From positions 1 to 8,203 of the forward strand of contig CAKZPJ010000326.1 in assembly GCA_937138955.1 (NCBI GenBank): 8,203 nucleotides of DNA, read 5' to 3'. The notes beneath the pieces are model-generated. The model made no database searches, was not told where the DNA came from, and saw only the letters and a program-made list of their open reading frames with translations. This DNA comes from an uncultured Flammeovirgaceae bacterium. GTDB lineage: Bacteria; Bacteroidota; Bacteroidia; Cytophagales; Cyclobacteriaceae. The position numbers and the translations under genes were made by a program. This document shows, piece after piece, positions 6,038 to 8,203 of the stretch (position 1 is its first letter; each line of letters begins with the position of its first letter).

Positions 6038-8203
6038 TTATTCATCCCGCAGGCATTCAACCGGATTTACCCGAGCGGCTTTTACGGTTTGTAAACCTAC
6101 TGTAAACCAAGCGATTAATAGAGCGATTAAGCCTGCTCCAGCGAAGTACCACCATTGCAAATCAATGTGGAAAGCGAAGTTTTGTAGCCATTGTTGAGCT
6201 GCGAAGTAACTGACGGGTAGGGCGATCACAATAGCTACCAAAACCATTTTGGTAAAGTCACCGGATAGCAACCCTATAATACTCGTAGCACTTGCCCCCA
6301 GCGCTTTACGAATACCAATTTCTTTCAAACGACGTTCCGCCGTGAAGGCGGCTAGTCCGAATAGCCCGAGGCAGGAAATTAGAATAGCAACACTGGCGAA
6401 GTATTTGGAAAGTGTAGAAACTCGTTGCTCGGCCGCATAAAGGGCTTGATACTCTTGGTCTAAAAAGCGATAATCAAACGGGTATCCCGGATAAAACGTC
6501 TGAGATAATTTAGTAAGTCGCTCAATGGTCTCTTGCTCTTGACCTGCTTTTACTTTAGCTATTACATCCCAGGTATTATTGGGGGCTAATATGATAAACA
6601 GCGGCTTTATCCTTTCGTGTAGCGACTCAAAATGGAAATCCTGAACGACGCCAATAATTTCCCAATCTTCGCCCCATAGTTCAACTTCTTGACCTATCGG
6701 CTCAGTGAGACCCATGTAGTCAATGGCCGCTTCGTTAAAGATAATTTTAGCCGTATCGGTACTAAAGTTTTCCGAGAAAGTTCGTCCTTTATTTAGCTTA
6801 ATATCCAGTAGCTCTACGGTACCATAATTGGCTCGTACCACTTCAAACTCTGTTCTATCATTAGGGTTTCGTCCTTCCCACTGCAAACCAGAAGTTCCTG
6901 AATTGTGTCCGGTCATACCGTGACCAATGCTAGAAACTTGGGTTACACCGGGTAGCTTTTCAGCTTCTCCCAAAAACGCTTTAAGATTCCCTTCCTCCCA
7001 GCTCAAACGCTCAAAGTAAAGCACGTTATCTTTATCGTAACCTAAGTGGGTATTCTGTACAAACGCTACCTGTTGGTACACAACCCAAACGGCAGTAATC
7101 AGAATAATAGATAGTGTGAACTGGAGAACCACCAGCCCCTGCCGCGTCCACTGTTCGCCCACTGACCGATTAAGTTTATTTTTTAGTATCACTACTGGAT
7201 CAAATCCGGAAAGATACAGGGCGGGATAGCTTCCGGCGATCAGCCCGGTAAACAAGGTAATTCCAATTGCTATGAGAACTAGGTTCATATCAAACGCAAA
7301 AGTAAGCTGCTTACCGGTAATCTCGTTGAAGAAGGGAAGCATTAGACCTACTAGTAGAACCGCCAGCATCAGCGATATAGTAGCTACCGATACCGATTCG
7401 CTCAAATAACGCAAAGCTAAGCTACCCCGACGAGCACCGACTGCTTTCTTCACTCCGATCTCTTTCATCTGACGAGACGCCCGAGCGGTAGATAGGTTCA
7501 TGAAGTTAATGCAGGCAATCAGTAGCAAGAAGATTGCCACCCCTGAAAATAAGTGAACGTAGGTAATTCTACCGCCCGCCTGCACCCCGTTCTCGTAGTT
7601 ACCGTAGAGATACACGTCTGAATAACGCTGGGCAAACATCGTACGATGAATGATTTGACCTTCCGTTTTATCTCGGACAAAATTAGCAATTTTATCGTTG
7701 AACGAGGCAAGATCGGCCTCCGGTTTTAACTGTACGTAGGTAGCCGGACTGGTATTTTCCCACACCCTCGCCCATTCATGCTCACTTTGATAGGCAACAA
7801 AGGATAGCACAAAATCAAACTGCATAGAAGAGTTGCGGGGAGTGCTCTTAAAGACCCCCGACACTTGGTATAAGCGATCTGATTTCCGCTCAATGGTTTT
7901 ACCTACAACATCTTCCGTAGTACCGAACAAACGTTGCGCTAACTCCTCGGAGATAACGATGGATGAAAGTTCGGCTAACACTTGCGCTGCATTGCCTTGT
8001 ACCAGATCGTAAGAAAATATGTGGAAAAAATCATTACCTACAAACTGACCCTTCGCTGTTATATTTTTATTATCTACGGAAAGTACGCTACTACTGGGAT
8101 CATACACCGCAGTGGCGTACGCTACCTCGGGCAGGTCAGCCGCTAAGGCTTCTGCGGTAGGGCCGGCAGTTGTCCTGAACAATACCAGCTTTCCCGCCTG
8201 TTC
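6038..8203 (-). CDS. MacB/FtsX-family ABC transporter permease, N-terminus missing
   Basis: 721 codons are visible and the frame is open to the right edge, so the true start is off the window. Related Bacteroidota permeases are about 790-880 residues, so the first membrane helix and cytoplasmic start are probably what is missing. Counting from the edge: periplasmic MacB_PCD-type domain 1 (about 1-215); helices near 217-236, 268-292, 306-327 and 355-378; periplasmic domain 2 (about 379-597); helices near 600-622, 652-669 and 685-705. After the first helix of each half lies a matching cytoplasmic element, RQMKEIGVKKAVGA (244-257) and RRLKEIGIRKALGA (624-637), the likely coupling segments to the ATPase. 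The two halves are an internal duplication. The partner ATPase is not in the window. MacB-type systems move lipoproteins, peptides or antibiotics or act as mechanotransducers; the substrate here is unknown. It ends 8 bp from the convergent glmM stop. Confidence 0.9.
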   Translation of the reverse strand, partial: EQAGKLVLFRTTAGPTAEALAADLPEVAYATAVYDPSSSVLSVDNKNITAKGQFVGNDFFHIFSYDLVQGNAAQVLAELSSIVISEELAQRLFGTTEDVVGKTIERKSDRLYQVSGVFKSTPRNSSMQFDFVLSFVAYQSEHEWARVWENTSPATYVQLKPEADLASFNDKIANFVRDKTEGQIIHRTMFAQRYSDVYLYGNYENGVQAGGRITYVHLFSGVAIFLLLIACINFMNLSTARASRQMKEIGVKKAVGARRGSLALRYLSESVSVATISLMLAVLLVGLMLPFFNEITGKQLTFAFDMNLVLIAIGITLFTGLIAGSYPALYLSGFDPVVILKNKLNRSVGEQWTRQGLVVLQFTLSIILITAVWVVYQQVAFVQNTHLGYDKDNVLYFERLSWEEGNLKAFLGEAEKLPGVTQVSSIGHGMTGHNSGTSGLQWEGRNPNDRTEFEVVRANYGTVELLDIKLNKGRTFSENFSTDTAKIIFNEAAIDYMGLTEPIGQEVELWGEDWEIIGVVQDFHFESLHERIKPLFIILAPNNTWDVIAKVKAGQEQETIERLTKLSQTFYPGYPFDYRFLDQEYQALYAAEQRVSTLSKYFASVAILISCLGLFGLAAFTAERRLKEIGIRKALGASATSIIGLLSGDFTKMVLVAIVIALPVSYFAAQQWLQNFAFHIDLQWWYFAGAGLIALLIAWFTVGLQTVKAARVNPVECLRDE

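Noticed and set aside
8180..8182. TTG as the start of the permease
   Set aside because: The frame stays open to the window edge and the protein would lack the first membrane helix that all MacB/FtsX permeases have; the gene is simply cut by the window.

Overview
The window looks like chromosomal DNA from a free-living member of the Bacteroidota, probably a Cytophagales-type bacterium. This rests on several things: moderate GC content, start codons without a Shine-Dalgarno sequence, a perfect Bacteroidota-type -7 element (TAnnTTTG), a large MacB/FtsX-type permease of the kind that is multiplied in these genomes, a GlmM of the 'GEGNGG / RxSNTEP' subtype, and small lipoproteins typical of the phylum. 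The genus is inference. There is no sign of a phage, transposon, CRISPR array, tRNA or rRNA.

Layout, left to right. Positions 1-155 hold the 3' end of a MORN-variant (YwqK-like) protein on the + strand. After a 144-bp gap with nothing recognisable, 300-1919 (+) encodes a 539-residue lipoprotein that looks like an alpha/alpha-toroid (six-hairpin) glycan-active protein of unassigned family. Three genes then lie on the - strand: a 117-residue Cys-rich 'PWLKE' lipoprotein (1981-2334), a divergent UbiA-type membrane prenyltransferase homologue (2460-3329), and mazG (3326-4150). mazG is transcribed first and shares an ATGA stop/start overlap with the UbiA-like gene. A 181-bp divergent intergenic region (4151-4331) holds degenerate 7-bp repeats and a promoter element. 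On the + strand follow a 74-residue single-pass membrane protein with four cysteines that resembles the Na+-NQR maturation factor NqrM in layout (4332-4556), and a complete phosphoglucosamine mutase, glmM, with a TTG start (4620-6029). From 6038 to the right edge, on the - strand and convergent with glmM, lies a MacB/FtsX-family ABC permease whose N-terminus is outside the window.

Taken together these are mostly housekeeping and envelope genes: nucleotide-pool cleaning (MazG), amino-sugar supply for peptidoglycan and LPS (GlmM), membrane lipid or quinone chemistry (UbiA-like), outer-envelope lipoproteins and a transporter. I see no multi-gene system that is clearly new. The points most worth a second look are the NqrM-like small protein, the UbiA homologue with altered Asp motifs coupled to mazG, the unassigned toroid lipoprotein, the heptad repeats, and the glmM start codon buried inside a perfect -7 promoter match.
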